Source of the DNA: Klebsiella pneumoniae
Lineage (GTDB): Bacteria > Pseudomonadota > Gammaproteobacteria > Ga0077536
Direction of reading: 5' to 3'
Length of the DNA: 11,934 bases
NCBI GenBank assembly: GCA_945873015.1
Contig: CAMCBY010000070.1
Coordinates: 1 to 11,934 of the forward strand
Position numbers and translations under genes: made by a program. The notes below the pieces were generated by a model. The model worked only from the letters and a program-made list of their open reading frames with translations, was not told the DNA's origin and made no database searches. Every line of letters starts with the position of its first letter. The stretch's first letter is position 1. This document shows positions 1 through 7,240 of this stretch, one piece after another.

Positions 1-57
1 CCGGGCGCCGAAATCATGGCGCGTCTGCATGAAGAACTGCGCCGCGCAGTCAACTGA
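1..57 (+). CDS. 3' end of an unidentified gene (partial)
   Basis: The first 57 bases are open in frame 1 and encode PGAEIMARLHEELRRAVN followed by TGA. The helical, charged C-terminal tail is plausible for a real protein. The stop lies 32 nt before the next start on the same strand, which fits an operon with the acyl-CoA synthetase. Too little remains to name the family, and the 5' part is outside the window. Confidence 0.55.
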   Translation, partial: PGAEIMARLHEELRRAVN

Positions 58-89
58 ATTCACTTAACGTTACGAAGTACTGAACCACC

Positions 90-1637
90 ATGCGAGTCAC
101 TCAAGCCCTGCTGCGTAATCGCCAGCAAATTCCCCACAGCATTGCCACCGTCGATGGTGAGCGCCGCCATAGCTGGACACAATTGAGCGACCGCGTGGCG
201 CGGCTGGCCGGCGGCCTCAAGGCCCTCGGTCTGCAGCCTGGCGAGCGGGTCGGCGTGATCGGACTCAATTCCGATCGCCATCTCGAGATCTTCTTCGCCG
301 TGCCGTGGGCGGGTGGTGTGATAGTGCCGATCAACTATCGCTGGTCAGCGCCGGAAATCGCCTTTTCGCTGAGCGACTCCGGCACCCGCGTGCTGTTTGT
401 CGATCACGCGTTCTGGCATCTGGTTGAGCCGCTGCGCGCACAGGTTGAACATGCACTCACCATCATCTGCATCGACGACACCCTGGCCGGGGCCGATGCC
501 GTGCACGATGCGCTGGTCTCGGAGCATAGCCCCGTCGATGAATATGCCAATGACAGCGACACGCTGTCCGGAATCTTTTATACCGGCGGCACCACCGGCC
601 GCTCCAAGGGCGTGATGCTGAGCCACGGCAATCATGTCGCCAACACCTTGCAATACGTGACGATGGTCGGCGCGGTTGATGACACCATTTACCTGCATGC
701 CGCGCCGATGTTCCATATCGCCGACGCCTTGTATATCTACGCCATCACCCATATCGGCGGCACCCATATCTTCATTCCACGTTTCGAGCCGGCCGCCTGC
801 GCCCGTGCCCTGCAGGACCATGCCGTCACTGACATCATCCTGGTGCCGACCATGATTCAGATGCTGCTCGAACAGCCCGGCTTCAAGGATTTTGATCTGT
901 CGCGTTTGCAGCGCATGTTCTATGGCGCCTCGCCGATGCCCGAAGCGGTCGCGCTCGACCTGCTTGCCAAACTGCCGTGGGTGGCGGCCTGTCAGCTTTA
1001 TGGTCAGACCGAATCAGCTCCGCTGCTGACTGCACTGGTGTCGCGTTATCACACCGCCGACGGCGGCCGTCTGCGCTCTGCCGGGCGTGCTTTGCCTGCC
1101 ACTGAGTTGCTCATTGTCGACGACGAAGGTAAGGAAGTGCCGCGCGGTGAGGTCGGTGAAATCGTGGTGCGCAGTCCGAACGTGATGCTCGGCTACTGGG
1201 GACGCGAGGACGCCACGCGTGAAGCGCTGCGCGACGGCTGGCTGCATACCGGCGACGCTGCCTACATGGACGACGACGGTTTTATCTTCATCAGCGATCG
1301 CCTGAAAGACATGATCATCTCCGGTGGAGAGAACGTCTATTCCACCGAAGTCGAGAACGCCATGTATCAACACCCCGATGTCGCGCAGTGCGCGGTGATC
1401 GGCGTGCCCGACGACAAATGGGGCGAACGAGTGCATGCCATCGTGGTGCCGCGCCCCGGCACGAATCCCGAACCCGCGGCGCTCATGGCCCACTGCCGCA
1501 AACTCATCGCCGATTACAAATGCCCGCGCTCAGTGAGCTTTCAGGATGAACCACTGCCCTTGTCCGGCGCCGGCAAGGTGCTGAAGACCGAATTGCGCAA
1601 GCCGTTCTGGGCCGGGCGCGGGCGGCAGGTGAATTGA
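90..1637 (+). CDS. AMP-binding acyl-CoA synthetase (ANL superfamily)
   Basis: This 515-aa protein should activate a carboxylic acid to its acyl-AMP and then to its CoA thioester in the cytoplasm. The order and spacing of ANL motifs are complete: the phosphate-binding loop YTGGTTGRSKG at residues 164-174, YGQTE at 304-308, GWLHTGD at 383-389 with the ribose-binding Asp389, the hinge region and GGENVYSTEVE at 412-422, and the C-terminal catalytic Lys496 in GAGKVLKTELR. Length is normal for FadD-like or medium-chain ligases. The ATG at 90 gives a standard N-terminus, although only a weak Shine-Dalgarno is visible. It lies 32 nt after the preceding partial gene and ahead of a TauD-family dioxygenase. 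The substrate (fatty, aromatic or alicyclic acid) cannot be read from the sequence. The family call is firm and the specificity is open. Confidence 0.95.
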   Translation: MRVTQALLRNRQQIPHSIATVDGERRHSWTQLSDRVARLAGGLKALGLQPGERVGVIGLNSDRHLEIFFAVPWAGGVIVPINYRWSAPEIAFSLSDSGTRVLFVDHAFWHLVEPLRAQVEHALTIICIDDTLAGADAVHDALVSEHSPVDEYANDSDTLSGIFYTGGTTGRSKGVMLSHGNHVANTLQYVTMVGAVDDTIYLHAAPMFHIADALYIYAITHIGGTHIFIPRFEPAACARALQDHAVTDIILVPTMIQMLLEQPGFKDFDLSRLQRMFYGASPMPEAVALDLLAKLPWVAACQLYGQTESAPLLTALVSRYHTADGGRLRSAGRALPATELLIVDDEGKEVPRGEVGEIVVRSPNVMLGYWGREDATREALRDGWLHTGDAAYMDDDGFIFISDRLKDMIISGGENVYSTEVENAMYQHPDVAQCAVIGVPDDKWGERVHAIVVPRPGTNPEPAALMAHCRKLIADYKCPRSVSFQDEPLPLSGAGKVLKTELRKPFWAGRGRQVN

Positions 1638-1655
1638 GCTGCTCCGCTCTGCGAG

Positions 1656-1726
1656 TGTCAGGCTGAAGCCTGACCCACAGACGGTCAAAATACCCGATTC
1701 TCTGTGGGTCAGACTTCAGTCTGACA
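1656..1726. repeat. REP-like inverted pair, family B, copy 1
   Basis: Arms at 1656-1680 and 1702-1726 are inverted copies matching at 23 of 25 positions, around a 21-nt loop. Each arm contains its own perfect 8-bp palindrome with a 2-nt centre: GTCAGGCT-GA-AGCCTGAC on the left and GTCAGACT-TC-AGTCTGAC on the right. The two differences between arms are a matched pair that keeps each arm palindromic. A second copy lies at 7298-7380. The copy sits in the 150-bp gap between the acyl-CoA synthetase and the dioxygenase, so it could act as an RNA stem-loop between the two genes. Confidence 0.9.
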
Positions 1727-1787
1727 ATCCTCATGCCCAACCCATGCCCTGTAGCCGAAGCCCGGCACCGCCACTAGAATCGAAATC

Positions 1788-2627
1788 ATGAATTACAAAC
1801 ACATCACCGTTGAACCACTCACCCCCGCCATCGGCGCCGACATCCACGGCGTGGATATTTCCAAACAACTGTCGGCCGAAGTGGTGGCCGAGATCCGCGC
1901 CGCCTATCTCGAACATCTGGTGGTGTTCTTTCACGATCAAACCCTGACGCCCACGCAGGTGGTGACATTCTCCAAACGTTTTGGTGAGATTGGCTATTAC
2001 CCGTTCGTCGCCGGCATGCCTGAACATCCGGAAGTGGTGGCGGTGGTCAAGAAAGAGGACGAGAAAGTCAATTTCGGCGGACTGTGGCATACCGATACCA
2101 GTTATCTGGAGCGGCCTCCGATGGGCTCGGTGCTGTACGCGGTGGAAGTTCCGAAAATCGGTGGCAACACCCTGTGGAATAACATGTACATGGCCTACGA
2201 CGCTTTGTCGCCGACCTTGCAGAACATGCTGGCGGGCCTGCGCGGTATCAACAGCGCAGAAAAACCCGATGCCGCCGTGGGTCGCACCCATCGTATTGCC
2301 GAGGCACCGAAAGATGCGCAGGCCATCGTCACCACTGCCTCGCACCCTATCGTACGCACCCATCCCGAGACCGGCCGCAAGGCACTCTATTGTGCGGCTG
2401 CCCACACCATGCACATTGACGGCATGACGGTCGAGGAAAGCCGCCCGCTGCTGCAATACCTGTATAGCGTGCAACAACGCGAGGAGTTCGGCTGCCGTAT
2501 CCATTGGAAGCGCGGTATGGTGGCGTTCTGGGACAACCGCTGCGCGCAGCACAATGCATTAAATGACTATCACGGTTACCGGCGCGAAATGCACCGCGTG
2601 ACCCTCGAAGGCGAAGTGCCGGCCTGA
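1788..2627 (+). CDS. TauD/TfdA-family 2-oxoglutarate-dependent dioxygenase
   Basis: This 279-aa protein is a non-haem Fe(II)/2-oxoglutarate dioxygenase, a family that hydroxylates a substrate with release of CO2 and succinate. The iron ligands are visible as His101 and Asp103 in WHTDTS and His255 in AQHNALNDY. The 2-oxoglutarate contacts expected from TauD are Thr128 and Arg266, and Arg270 is also kept. The family signature HPIVRTHPETGRKALY lies at 186-201. Length is close to E. coli TauD (283 aa). The equivalents of two TauD taurine-contact residues, His70 and Asn95, appear to be Tyr and Gly here, so taurine is an unlikely substrate; this is inference from a hand alignment. The ATG at 1788 gives the canonical N-terminus but has only a weak ribosome binding site. 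The next gene starts 42 nt downstream and is probably cotranscribed. Confidence 0.93.
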   Translation: MNYKHITVEPLTPAIGADIHGVDISKQLSAEVVAEIRAAYLEHLVVFFHDQTLTPTQVVTFSKRFGEIGYYPFVAGMPEHPEVVAVVKKEDEKVNFGGLWHTDTSYLERPPMGSVLYAVEVPKIGGNTLWNNMYMAYDALSPTLQNMLAGLRGINSAEKPDAAVGRTHRIAEAPKDAQAIVTTASHPIVRTHPETGRKALYCAAAHTMHIDGMTVEESRPLLQYLYSVQQREEFGCRIHWKRGMVAFWDNRCAQHNALNDYHGYRREMHRVTLEGEVPA

Positions 2628-2669
2628 GTCCGGCCGCCACACCTGTCAACCAGCAAGGGGAGCACTGTC

Positions 2670-3353
2670 ATGGCTGAAAAATTCTTCACCGACGCCGAAT
2701 TGCGCGAGATGGAAAAGCTCACGCTCGACCGTCTCACCGACGCCATCGATGCCGGCGACGGCGACAAGGCGAAAAAGATCGCCAAACGTATGTATAACGA
2801 ATTCCTCGCGATGCACGACCTGTATCGCAACTGGGTGACCGCAACCCTGTCGGAAATCGCGCGCCGCCACGGCGACGAAGAACTCGAGCAGATCATGAAC
2901 GAAGGTGTGCGCGCATGGTGGATACCGGCGCTGAACAGCATGCCCAAGGGCCCGGATCAGTTGCGCGGCAAGATCAAGATGTTTGCGGCCGGACTGCAAG
3001 GCCATCTGCAGCCGCTCGAGATCCGCGAAGACGACGAGATGGTCGAAATCAAGATGAAACCCTGCGGCAGTGGCGGGCGTCTGGTTTCAGAGGGCAAATA
3101 CGAAGGGCCGAACGCCTTTCACACCATCAGCAAAGCCCAGCCGCTGACTTATGGCCGCCCGGATTATCCGGTGTATTGCGCCCACGAGTATTCGATGGAG
3201 AAACTCGACATCGAGGCCAATGGCGCACCGTTTGTGGTGGTGGAACCGGCGGCCAAACTCGGTCGCGACTACTGCTCGATGAAGATTTACAAAGACCCGG
3301 CCAAGATTCCCGCCCACTACTACGAACGTTTAGGCCTGAAAAAACCGGCCTGA
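2670..3353 (+). CDS. Conserved-looking protein of unknown function, two-part architecture
   Basis: I do not recognise this 227-aa protein. Residues 1-80 are rich in Lys, Glu and Asp and look helical. The rest is strand-rich, with PCGSGGRL at 131-138, PVYCAHEY at 167-174 and YCSMKIYKDP at 201-210. Cys132, Cys170, His172 and Cys202 could form a metal or Fe-S site or a catalytic centre; this is inference from residue type alone. There is no signal peptide or membrane segment. The ATG is preceded by a strong AAGGGGA Shine-Dalgarno ending about 8 nt upstream, which fixes the start. The gene follows the dioxygenase by 42 nt and probably shares its transcript, so a role in the same catabolic step is plausible. 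A hydrocarbon-binding or ATC-hydrolase-like fold crossed my mind, but the sequence does not establish it. Confidence 0.85.
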   Translation: MAEKFFTDAELREMEKLTLDRLTDAIDAGDGDKAKKIAKRMYNEFLAMHDLYRNWVTATLSEIARRHGDEELEQIMNEGVRAWWIPALNSMPKGPDQLRGKIKMFAAGLQGHLQPLEIREDDEMVEIKMKPCGSGGRLVSEGKYEGPNAFHTISKAQPLTYGRPDYPVYCAHEYSMEKLDIEANGAPFVVVEPAAKLGRDYCSMKIYKDPAKIPAHYYERLGLKKPA

Positions 3354-3364
3354 GAGCGCGTATC

Positions 3365-3389
3365 GCGGGCGGCGTCCAGCGCCGCTCGC
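3365..3389 (+). terminator. GC-rich hairpin after the rightward gene group
   Basis: A 10-bp stem with one G-T pair (3365-3374 with 3380-3389) and a 5-nt loop starts 12 nt after the stop at 3353. No T-run follows, so it is not a classic intrinsic terminator. Its position between convergent gene groups supports a 3'-end role. Confidence 0.4.
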
Positions 3390-3410
3390 GAAGTCTTGCC
3401 GGCGCGGCAA

Positions 3411-3575
3411 CTAGTGCGCTGTCCCGCAATGAATCTTCATAATTCGCTTGCCCTCGAAGCGCGATGCGGCGTTGCTCGTCGTCGCAATAGCGCCGCTATT
3501 ACTCCTCCTCGCGCCTTGCCTCGCACTCCGCTGGCCGCGCGAATTATAGAAGTTCATCGCGGGACAGCACACTAG
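3411..3575. mobile_element. 165-bp MITE-like element with 37-bp terminal inverted repeats
   Basis: The ends 3411-3447 and 3539-3575 are inverted copies matching at 31 of 37 positions without gaps, and better if a 1-nt shift is allowed. Both ends finish in CTAG, which may be the element's tip or a 4-bp target duplication. The interior holds a short perfect hairpin (3486-3492 with 3494-3500). No transposase is present, so it would be non-autonomous. The right tip contains the TAG stop codon of the universal stress protein gene. A reading frame also crosses the element on the minus strand, but it ends at the left CTAG and shows no protein family features. Confidence 0.65.
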
Positions 3576-4006
3576 GCGTGTTGAGCGCGCACCACCAGCA
3601 CCGAACAGGGCGCATGACGCACCACGCGTTCGGCGACACTGCCCATGAACAGATGGGCGAGACCAGTGCGACCGTGGGTAGAGGTCACGATGAGGTCGGC
3701 GTGGCGCTCTTCGGCAATACGACAGATGTCGATGGCAGGGTTGCCCCACAATACCAGCGTTTCAATCACCGCCGACTGCTTCGCTGCCCAGGCCTGCATA
3801 CGTTTCTCGGCGTCGGCCATGAGATCGGCCTGCAGTTGGTCAACCATCACTATCGGATATTCGCCAACCACCAGGTCCGACAACGGCAGCACGTGCAGCG
3901 CGAGCAGTTTGGCGCCATCGCGTGACGCCATCGCGATGCCAGCGGCGCAGGCAGCCTCGGCGTGACTAGAAAAATCCGTCGGCAGCAGCACAGTCGAAAA
4001 CTTCAT
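3572..4006 (-). CDS. Universal stress protein (UspA family)
   Basis: This 144-aa single-domain protein begins MKFSTVLLPTDFS, with the usual Asp11 of the adenine pocket. It ends with the nucleotide-binding loop STHGRTGLAHLFMGS at 109-123 and SVLVVR at 135-140. The classic G-2X-G-9X-G-(S/T) motif has Ser109 in place of the first Gly, which is probably tolerated; the 9-residue spacer and final Gly122-Ser123 are intact, so ATP binding is plausible. The ATG at 4006 was chosen over an upstream GTG at 4021 because GTGAGG lies about 9 nt before it. It is the last gene of the leftward group, 44 nt after the NUDIX gene. Its stop codon TAG falls inside the CTAG tip of the neighbouring inverted-repeat element. 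The role is general stress or redox adaptation, inferred from the family. Confidence 0.93.
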   Translation of the reverse strand: MKFSTVLLPTDFSSHAEAACAAGIAMASRDGAKLLALHVLPLSDLVVGEYPIVMVDQLQADLMADAEKRMQAWAAKQSAVIETLVLWGNPAIDICRIAEERHADLIVTSTHGRTGLAHLFMGSVAERVVRHAPCSVLVVRAQHA

Positions 4007-4020
4007 AAGCAGCAACCTCA

Positions 4021-4036
4021 CATCCGCACACGGATG
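4021..4036 (-). promoter_or_regulatory. Small perfect hairpin just before the USP ribosome binding site
   Basis: CATCCG and CGGATG form a 6-bp perfect stem with a 4-nt loop. On the leftward transcript it lies between the NUDIX stop and the USP start, immediately upstream of the GAGG Shine-Dalgarno. It could affect RNA processing or translation of the stress protein. It is short enough to occur by chance. Confidence 0.3.
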
Positions 4037-4050
4037 ATTTGATGATGGGT

Positions 4051-4677
4051 TCAGGGCAGCGCCGGTAACTGCCGCTGCATGACTTCGGCGAAACTCGCCA
4101 GCACGCGTAAAGTCAGCCCCCAGATCACATGCTCGCCGAACTGAATGCCGGGAAAGGTTGTGGCGGTCACACCCATCGGGTATTCCAACTCGGTCACGTG
4201 CTGATGATCGAACAGATGACCTATCGGCACCCAGAACACACTCGCGACTTCGGCCGGCAGGCGCGCGGTCGCGCAGGCGCGCTCATCGGCGCCGACATGA
4301 TAGACGAACGGCCATAACGTCAGACCGGAACGTTTTACATTGTGTTCGACGTTACGCATGGGCAGCGCGCCGACCCGATGTTCGGGCGTGAGCACCACCC
4401 CAATCTCTTCCCAGGTCTCGCGTTCCGCGACTGCGAACGCGTCCGCATCGGCAGCACTCGCGCGACCACCCGGAAACGCGACCTGCCCTGACCACGGATC
4501 GCCCACCCGCTCGGCGCGACGGATGAAACACACCTCCAGTCCGCGCCCGCTCTCGTTCAGAATCATGGCCACCGCCGCCTGACTCGGATGCGGATCATAG
4601 GCCGCCCAGTCGTGCTCAAGGCGCGACAGGGCGAGGCGGATTTCGTCAATCTTGAGCATGGTTTCAAGGGTCGCCAT
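4051..4677 (-). CDS. NUDIX hydrolase, CoA-diphosphatase-like (NudL type)
   Basis: From the ATG at 4677 this is a 208-aa NUDIX protein. GQVAFPGGR at 64-72 is followed by RETWEEIG at 86-93. The distance from GG to RE is one residue longer than the standard Nudix box and equals that of E. coli NudL, as does the GQVAFPGG lead-in. NudL-type enzymes cleave CoA and its thioesters to phosphopantetheine and 3',5'-ADP. The upstream RR-AERVGDPWSGQ stretch diverges from the strict CoA-specific signature, so other nucleotide diphosphates remain possible. An in-frame start at 4770 would overlap the preceding gene by 50 nt; 4677 or 4659 avoids this, but neither has a good Shine-Dalgarno. It follows an acyl-CoA synthetase by 43 nt, which fits a role in CoA turnover. 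Confidence 0.85.
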   Translation of the reverse strand: MATLETMLKIDEIRLALSRLEHDWAAYDPHPSQAAVAMILNESGRGLEVCFIRRAERVGDPWSGQVAFPGGRASAADADAFAVAERETWEEIGVVLTPEHRVGALPMRNVEHNVKRSGLTLWPFVYHVGADERACATARLPAEVASVFWVPIGHLFDHQHVTELEYPMGVTATTFPGIQFGEHVIWGLTLRVLASFAEVMQRQLPALP

Positions 4678-4720
4678 TCGCACCCACGGCGTCAAGCCCG
4701 CGGGTGCGTAGCGCCACTCC

Positions 4721-6271
4721 TCACACGATACGGCTTTGTTTATCGCCCCAGTACTTGTCGCGCAAGACACGCTTGTAGAGTTTGCCGGTCGGCAGACGCG
4801 GCATTTCCTCGATGAAGTCCACCGAGCGCGGGCACTTCTGGTGGGACAGATGGGCGCGGCAGAAGACGATCAATTCCTCGGCCAGCGCCGCATTCGGCTC
4901 AATACCGGCTACCGGCTGAATGACCGCCTTGACCTCTTCACCGAGATCTTCATTCGGCACGCCGAACACCGCCGCATCCAATACTTTGGGATGGGTAATG
5001 AGCAGGTTCTCGCATTCCTGCGGATAAATGTTCACCCCACCGGAAATGATCATGAAGGTCTTTCTGTCGGTCAGGTGCAGATAGCCGTCGGCGTCCACAT
5101 AACCAACATCGCTGACCGTGCTCATGCTGCCATCGGCGGATCGAGATTCCTGGGTGCGCTCCGGATCATTGAAGTATTCGAACGGCGTGGCGGTCTTGAA
5201 CCACAGCGTGCCGGCGGTGCCGGTCGCACACTCCTGCATGTCATCGTCGAGAACATGCAACTCGCCCAGCATCACGCGGCCGACCGTGCCCGGATGGGCC
5301 AGCCATTCCTCGCTGTTGCAGGCGGTGAAGCCCAAGCCTTCGGTCGCTCCGTAATACTCGTGAATGATCGGCCCCCACCATTCGATCATCTCGTGTTTGA
5401 CCTGCACCGGGCAGGGCGCGGCGGCATGCACGGCGAATTCGAGAGAAGACAAATCGTAGCGCTCGCGCACTTCGCGAGGCAGCTTCAACATGCGGCTGAA
5501 CATGGTCGGCACGAGTTGGGTATGGGTGACGCGGTATTTCTCGATCAGCGCCAGATACTGCTCGGGGTCGAAGCGCTCCATGATGATGGAGGTGCCGCCC
5601 ACGAGCATGGTCAGGGTCACAGCGGTATTGGGGGCCGAGTGATAGAGCGGTGCCGGCGACAGATAGACCATGCCCTCGCGGTACTGCCAGAGCTTGAGCA
5701 GGAAATGAAGGATCGGCAAAAGTTCGCTCGGCGGCGTGTCGGGCAGCGGGCGCAGGATGCCTTTCGGTCTGCCGGTGGTGCCCGACGAATAGAGCATGGC
5801 GGTGCCGAGGCGCTCGTCGGCTATTGGCGTGGACGGCATGGCCGCCACCGCCGTGGCGAAATCGATGAACGGACCGTCGTCGCCGCTGCCGTCGATGATG
5901 AGGCAGAGTTTCAGTCGCGGGCACATCCTGGCGGCGGCCATCGCCACCTCACGACGCGCACCGGTGGTGATCAGGACCTGCGAATGGCTGTCGTTGACGA
6001 TAAACGCCACTTCTTCAGCGGTCAGGTAGGAATTGATACAGGTGTAATACAGCCCGGCCCGTGCGCCGGCGCCGCAGCACTCGAGAAAACGCGGATGGTT
6101 CTCCATCAACATCGCGTAGTGGTCGAGAGGTTTGAGGCCGGTCGCGCGCATTAGATGCGCGAGGCGATTGCTGCGCGCTTCGAATTCGCGAAAGCTGACC
6201 ACTTCGCCGCTGCCGGCCATGATGTAACAGGGCTCATCAGCGCGCGTCTGCGCGTATTTATCTGGATACAC
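4721..6271 (-). CDS. AMP-binding acyl-CoA synthetase, FadD4-like
   Basis: This 516-aa ANL enzyme should form an acyl-CoA by way of acyl-AMP. Visible motifs are YSSGTTGRPKG at 161-171, YYGATE at 306-311, SDVGYVDADG at 387-396 (the usual TGD is replaced by SDVG, with Asp388), TDRKTFMIISGG at 401-412 and the catalytic Lys497 in PTGKLYKRVLR. The start is GTG at 6271, supported by AAGGGGAG 6 nt upstream. It differs clearly from the synthetase at 90-1637, including in its loop sequences, so the two are distant paralogues rather than a recent duplication. The NUDIX gene follows on the same strand. The conserved unknown gene at 6335 lies 63 nt upstream and may be in the same transcript. The acid substrate is not determinable. 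Confidence 0.95.
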   Translation of the reverse strand: MYPDKYAQTRADEPCYIMAGSGEVVSFREFEARSNRLAHLMRATGLKPLDHYAMLMENHPRFLECCGAGARAGLYYTCINSYLTAEEVAFIVNDSHSQVLITTGARREVAMAAARMCPRLKLCLIIDGSGDDGPFIDFATAVAAMPSTPIADERLGTAMLYSSGTTGRPKGILRPLPDTPPSELLPILHFLLKLWQYREGMVYLSPAPLYHSAPNTAVTLTMLVGGTSIIMERFDPEQYLALIEKYRVTHTQLVPTMFSRMLKLPREVRERYDLSSLEFAVHAAAPCPVQVKHEMIEWWGPIIHEYYGATEGLGFTACNSEEWLAHPGTVGRVMLGELHVLDDDMQECATGTAGTLWFKTATPFEYFNDPERTQESRSADGSMSTVSDVGYVDADGYLHLTDRKTFMIISGGVNIYPQECENLLITHPKVLDAAVFGVPNEDLGEEVKAVIQPVAGIEPNAALAEELIVFCRAHLSHQKCPRSVDFIEEMPRLPTGKLYKRVLRDKYWGDKQSRIV

Positions 6272-6334
6272 AGCAAGCTCCCCTTGTCGTTGTTCAGGCC
6301 GCTGGCGCCGCAGCGCCGCAGCTATTGCGTCACC

Positions 6335-7165
6335 TCACGCCAGGCTGGCGTCATCGTCGCAGGCGTATCTGTCATGGATGTCGATGACCCGTTGCACCGC
6401 ATCGGGCATGACCGCCTCACCCATCCGCTCCAGGCGCCGAGCCGCGCAGGCGTTACGGGATTTTGCCACGTACTGCGCCAGCCAGAAATTGAAACTGCGC
6501 TGCTTGAGCTCGGTGCTGAATGGAAAGCGCGCAGTCGGACGCGGCAGGCCGATGCGCCACGGCTTGGGGGTCAGGCGCGCGCGGAAGCACAGCTGGCTGC
6601 GGCACAGACGGGTGTAGAGCCGGTCGACCGGCAGTTCCTTGAACAACAGCTCGACCTCCTCACCGTCCGGCCGAATCTCACGATTGACCACCATAAAACG
6701 CAGGCCAGCGCGGGTTTCGTACACCTGCAGCACGAACTCGGGATGGACGCTCTGAAAGGCGCGCATCGCTTCCAGGAAAAAATGCTTGTCGCGCGCACGC
6801 CGGCCGAGACGATTGCACAGCCGCAACACAAAGTTCTCGCTCGGCAGGTCGATGTCGCCGAACAGCACGCGCTCGGTGTTGAGTACCAGCGCGCCGTAAC
6901 GATTGCGCGTAACGACCGCGAGCCGCTCACCCGCCGCGTCGAAGAACTCTTCCACCACTTCCTCACGGATGATGTCGGTGGCGTATTCATAGTCGCCGCC
7001 CTGACCGGCGAAGAACGCCAGCGCCTGGGCCGCCCGCGCCCGCGCCGCACCCTCGGCTGCGGCCGCGTCGTTATTGGACGCGCCCCACACCCGCACCGCT
7101 CCCGGCTTGCCGAAACGAGCCGGCACCCGGATCTCGATGCTGCTCCAGTATCTGGCGAAATTCAT
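6335..7165 (-). CDS. Conserved-looking protein of unknown function, possible primase-like fold
   Basis: I do not recognise this 276-aa protein with certainty. It is soluble and rich in Arg. It has an alternating strand-helix pattern with FGDIDLP at 102-108, YETRAGLRF at 149-157 and an Arg- and Cys-rich stretch ending in LTPKPWRIG at 198-206. The DID motif followed by a G-containing strand recalls the first two catalytic motifs of archaeo-eukaryotic primase (AEP) domains, but the expected His is Arg156 here; this is a weak, hand-made comparison. The ATG at 7165 has no strong Shine-Dalgarno. The gene heads the leftward group that continues with the acyl-CoA synthetase 63 nt later, yet nothing in it points to lipid metabolism, so the linkage may be accidental. 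Confidence 0.82.
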   Translation of the reverse strand: MNFARYWSSIEIRVPARFGKPGAVRVWGASNNDAAAAEGAARARAAQALAFFAGQGGDYEYATDIIREEVVEEFFDAAGERLAVVTRNRYGALVLNTERVLFGDIDLPSENFVLRLCNRLGRRARDKHFFLEAMRAFQSVHPEFVLQVYETRAGLRFMVVNREIRPDGEEVELLFKELPVDRLYTRLCRSQLCFRARLTPKPWRIGLPRPTARFPFSTELKQRSFNFWLAQYVAKSRNACAARRLERMGEAVMPDAVQRVIDIHDRYACDDDASLA

Positions 7166-7240
7166 GCGGTGTGTTTGTTCTTTTTTAGTGATAGCGGTAG
7201 CGCCCCTCGATTCTAACCCGCGCGGGCTTCATCGCCCCGG

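Noticed and set aside
3411..3749. A 112-codon frame on the minus strand through the inverted-repeat element
   Set aside because: It starts out of frame inside the universal stress protein gene and continues through the element's inverted repeats. Composition is that of translated repeat DNA.
4736..6154. A 472-codon open frame on the plus strand
   Set aside because: It is antisense to the acyl-CoA synthetase at 4721-6271, has no domain and is rich in His, Arg and Gly, as expected of a GC-rich shadow frame.
90..6271. The two acyl-CoA synthetases as a recent duplication
   Set aside because: Apart from the shared ANL motifs the two sequences differ throughout, so they are old paralogues or separate acquisitions.
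6301..6325. GC-rich stem between the unknown gene and the second synthetase as a terminator
   Set aside because: The perfect stem is only 5 bp, extends only with bulges and has no T-run, so it is too weak to call.
6155..7216. A 353-codon open frame on the plus strand
   Set aside because: It covers the opposite strand of the unknown gene at 6335-7165 and the start of the synthetase, and has no recognisable motif or ribosome binding site.
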